The position numbers and the translations under genes are program-made. 6,999 bases of DNA from Deltaproteobacteria bacterium (GTDB lineage: Bacteria > Myxococcota_A > UBA9160 > JAFDET01), in assembly GCA_019310195.1 (NCBI GenBank), contig JAFDET010000172.1:1-6999 (forward strand). Direction: 5' to 3'. Below the pieces are notes generated by a model. That model ran no database searches and was not told the DNA's origin. It saw nothing but the letters and a program-made list of their open reading frames with translations. This document shows positions 5,970 to 6,999 of the stretch, piece after piece (position 1 is the first letter of the stretch; the number at the start of each line of letters is the position of its first letter).

Positions 5970-6375
5970 AGGCGAGGACCTGGCCGAGGAGCAGATCATT
6001 GCCGAGATCAACATCACTCCGCTGACGGACGTGTTCCTGGTCCTGCTCATCATCTTCATGGTCACGACGTCGGTGATCGCCAACCAGGGCAAGGAAGTGA
6101 ACCTGCCCGAGGCCGTGGAGGCGGAGACGACGCCGAGCGGTGTGGCGGTGACGGTGACCGAGAGCGGGCAGATCCAGGTGGACGGCGTGACCGTCACCAA
6201 CGATCAACTCTACCCGGTGCTGAAGGAGCGCCTGGACGAAGCACGTGAGAAGGTAGTGATCCTGCGCGGCGACCGGATGGTGGTGCTGGGCACGGCGGTC
6301 CACGTCCTGGATGTAGCCCAGCAAGCCGGCGCCAAGGGCTTCGCCCTCGCCACAAAACCACCCAAGGGCGGATAG
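5947..6375 (+). CDS. exbD: ExbD/TolR-family biopolymer transport protein
   Basis: This 142-residue partner of the upstream channel is anchored by one helix with a periplasmic domain. After a short acidic cytoplasmic tail comes INITPLTDVFLVLLIIF (21-37), the family signature. D28 is the conserved membrane aspartate thought to carry protons. The periplasmic domain (about 45-137) has the usual pattern: VNLPEA, the strand GVAVTVTESGQIQVDG, a helix, then VVILRGDRMVVLGTAVHVLDVAQQAGAKGFALAT. Length is normal. GTG at 5947 is preferred because GGAGG (5936-5940) lies 6 nt upstream. ATG at 5962 is an alternative with no good ribosome site. The 23-nt overlap with exbB implies coupled translation and balanced supply of the two subunits. 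Confidence 0.93.
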   Translation: MPSPSMHEGEDLAEEQIIAEINITPLTDVFLVLLIIFMVTTSVIANQGKEVNLPEAVEAETTPSGVAVTVTESGQIQVDGVTVTNDQLYPVLKERLDEAREKVVILRGDRMVVLGTAVHVLDVAQQAGAKGFALATKPPKGG

Positions 6376-6384
6376 CAAGCCACG

Positions 6385-6401
6385 GGACCGCGAAGCGGTC
6401 C
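6385..6401 (+). terminator. Hairpin 9 nt after exbD, possible transcript end
   Basis: GGACCGC (6385-6391) and GCGGTCC (6395-6401) form a perfect 7-bp stem around GAA. The core GCGAAGC is a notably stable mini-hairpin. It begins 9 nt after the exbD stop. No U-tract follows, so it may be a 3'-end stabiliser or an atypical terminator rather than a standard one. Confidence 0.45.
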
Positions 6402-6470
6402 GAGCGGATGGCGGGCGAGCACCATGGAGCGTGTCGAGGCCGACCGTCCGGACTCCACGAAGCGCCGGCG

Positions 6471-6499
6471 CGGGGGCTTGGTCCGTGTCCCCGCAGGCG
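6471..6499 (+). repeat. Module B copy 1 (direct repeat of 6731-6758)
   Basis: CGGGGGCTTGG-T-CCGTGTCC, continuing into CCGCAGGCG, matches 6731-6758 with two substitutions and one inserted base. It runs directly into module A at 6500. Confidence 0.6.
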
Positions 6500-6534
6500 A
6501 TCCTTAAGCAGGACTCTGCGTATCTGATTGGCTC
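6500..6534 (+). repeat. Left arm of the 35-bp imperfect inverted repeat (module A)
   Basis: Starts ATCCTTAAGCAGGACTCTGC and ends TGGCTC. Against the reverse complement of 6905-6939 it shows one shifted A (ATCCTTAAGCA versus AATCCTTAGCA) and two substitutions (G/C and T/C). This length and identity are unlikely by chance. Confidence 0.75.
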
Positions 6535-6543
6535 CGCAAGCAG

Positions 6544-6576
6544 GCCGGGCAACTCGGTGGCTCCGCGATGCCCGGC
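6544..6576 (+). other. 8-bp perfect hairpin inside the repeat mosaic
   Basis: GCCGGGCA (6544-6551) pairs with TGCCCGGC (6569-6576) around a 17-nt loop, right after the left module A arm. The right side of the element has no matching hairpin, so the two ends are not symmetric. This may point to folding as single-stranded DNA or RNA. Confidence 0.4.
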
Positions 6577-6590
6577 GCGAGGGCGCTGCT

Positions 6591-6605
6591 CCCTCCGGCG
6601 ATGTC
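6591..6605 (+). repeat. 15-bp perfect inverted repeat, left copy (end of module B)
   Basis: CCCTCCGGCGATGTC is the exact reverse complement of 6858-6872. It is followed at once by ATCCTTAGC (6607-6615), the start of module A, which repeats the B-then-A order seen at 6471-6534. Confidence 0.65.
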
Positions 6606-6725
6606 TATCCTTAGCCGGCCGAGGCCCTTCGCTCGCCTTCGTCACGCCACGGGGTTGGCGCGCGTGCTTTCGGCTCGGGCTTGCGGGCCGCAGGCTCACG
6701 GATGTCCCCACCCAGGTAGAGCTGC

Positions 6726-6751
6726 GTTGCCGGGGGACTGGCCGTGTCCCC
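6726..6751 (+). repeat. Module B copy 2, left arm of a 26-bp inverted repeat
   Basis: Starts GTTGCCGGGGGACTGG. It matches the reverse complement of 6870-6895 at 25 of 26 positions (A/C difference). It also contains its own small hairpin: GGGGAC and GTCCCC around a 7-nt loop. It runs on into GCAGGCG and TAATCC, again resembling a module A start. Confidence 0.7.
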
Positions 6752-6857
6752 GCAGGCGTAATCCGCAGCGGCCTCCGACGTCGAGCGACCTCACGGGATT
6801 ACCGCTCCGAGCCCGCGCCCACCCGCGTACGCGCGACCCCCGAGATCCAAGAGCGAG

Positions 6858-6895
6858 GACATCGCCGGAGGGGACACGGCCAGGCCCCCGGCAAC
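6858..6895 (-). repeat. Module B copy 3, inverted
   Basis: On the minus strand it starts GTTGCCGGGGGCCTGG and ends CCCTCCGGCGATGTC. It combines the 26-bp match to 6726-6751 and the 15-bp match to 6591-6605 in one continuous unit, so it looks like the most complete copy of module B. Confidence 0.7.
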
Positions 6896-6904
6896 CCACC
6901 TGCT

Positions 6905-6939
6905 GAGCCAGTCAGATAGGCAGAGTCCTGCTAAGGATT
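6905..6939 (-). repeat. Right arm of the 35-bp inverted repeat (module A)
   Basis: On the minus strand it starts AATCCTTAGCAGGACTCTGC and ends TGGCTC. It is followed, on that strand, by module B at 6895, giving the order A then B. The outer flank beyond 6940 (AACACCGCG) shows no duplication of the left flank. Confidence 0.75.
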
Positions 6940-6999
6940 AACACCGCGCCGCCGCCGCGACCCGCTGAGCCCCCTACAGCGCCTCGTCCGTCGCGATGA

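Larger units (their letters stand above)
6471..6942. mobile_element. Mosaic of inverted and direct repeats, possible MITE-like or palindromic repeat element
   Basis: No convincing gene is seen from 6376 to the right edge. Most of it is built from two sequence modules. Module A (35 bp, starts ATCCTTA) lies at 6500-6534 and inverted at 6905-6939. Module B (contains CCGTGTCCCC) lies at 6471-6499, 6726-6751 and inverted at 6870-6895. A further 15-bp inverted pair lies at 6591-6605 and 6858-6872. Parts of A are slightly less GC-rich than the surroundings. No target-site duplication or transposase is visible. It could be a non-autonomous transposon remnant, a REP/BIME-like family or a structured RNA locus. 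Copies elsewhere in the genome would decide. Confidence 0.5.

Noticed and set aside
5132..6025. Plus-strand open frame overlapping exbB in another frame
   Set aside because: The product is Arg/Ala/Gly-rich without family motifs, while the overlapping frame encodes clear ExbB/TolQ signatures.
6424..6507. 27-codon plus-strand frame starting ATGGAGCGTGTC after exbD
   Set aside because: It has no clear ribosome site, a very basic composition, and its end lies in repeat modules B and A. It could be a truncated gene start, but the evidence is too thin.
5220..6711. Long minus-strand open frames opposite exbB and exbD
   Set aside because: They are GC-driven shadows of two confidently identified plus-strand genes, with no recognisable domains or ribosome sites.
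6431..6919. Longer plus-strand frames through the repeat mosaic
   Set aside because: Composition is Arg/Pro/Gly-rich with no domain signal, and they run through inverted repeats that explain the sequence better.
6471..6942. CRISPR array or integron attC interpretation of the repeats
   Set aside because: Repeats are not regularly spaced or direct as in CRISPR, and the core R sites expected of attC were not found.
6974..6999. Possible last seven codons of a minus-strand gene (IATDEAL then TAG) at the right edge
   Set aside because: Only 26 bases are visible. The reading is plausible but cannot be told from chance without the flanking sequence.

Overview
The window is GC-rich bacterial DNA from a Gram-negative organism. 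Three of the four complete genes start with GTG, and third codon positions strongly favour G/C. The gene types (ExbB/TolQ-ExbD/TolR motor, TonB/TolA-like transducer, a receiver-like regulator with a sigma-54-type promoter) fit a deltaproteobacterial or myxobacterial-type genome. The taxon cannot be fixed from the sequence alone.

Layout, left to right. Positions 1-344 (minus) hold the N-terminal part of a regulator with a degenerate receiver-like domain. A good sigma-54 promoter match (377-392) and a Shine-Dalgarno sequence precede it. Positions 515-3784 (minus) encode a 1089-residue exported protein made almost entirely of 42 tandem 24-26-residue repeats. Each repeat joins a DxNxDGxxD calcium-type loop to a short hairpin-like Y/F-x-x-G segment. 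Positions 3774-4934 (minus, overlapping the repeat gene by 11 nt) encode a one-pass TonB/TolA-like energy transducer. Positions 4935-5261 are a divergent regulatory region with promoter candidates on both strands and several inverted repeats. Positions 5262-5969 and 5947-6375 (plus) encode an ExbB/TolQ proton-channel subunit and its ExbD/TolR partner, overlapping by 23 nt. Positions 6376-6999 hold no convincing gene. They contain a hairpin just after exbD and then a 470-bp mosaic of inverted and direct repeats (6471-6942) that resembles a non-autonomous mobile or palindromic repeat element.

How the genes may work together: ExbB and ExbD form an inner-membrane motor driven by the proton gradient. 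The transducer carries the TonB-type Ser-x3-His pair in its membrane helix, expected to couple to ExbB/ExbD, and a TolA-type C-terminal domain in the periplasm. The giant repeat protein is translated directly behind the transducer, apparently by coupling, and has a signal peptide. It is therefore the natural candidate for the motor's envelope partner. This four-gene divergent module (motor, transducer, 42-repeat DxDxDG protein) is the most interesting content. I do not recognise it as a named system, and its cargo or function cannot be read from the sequence.
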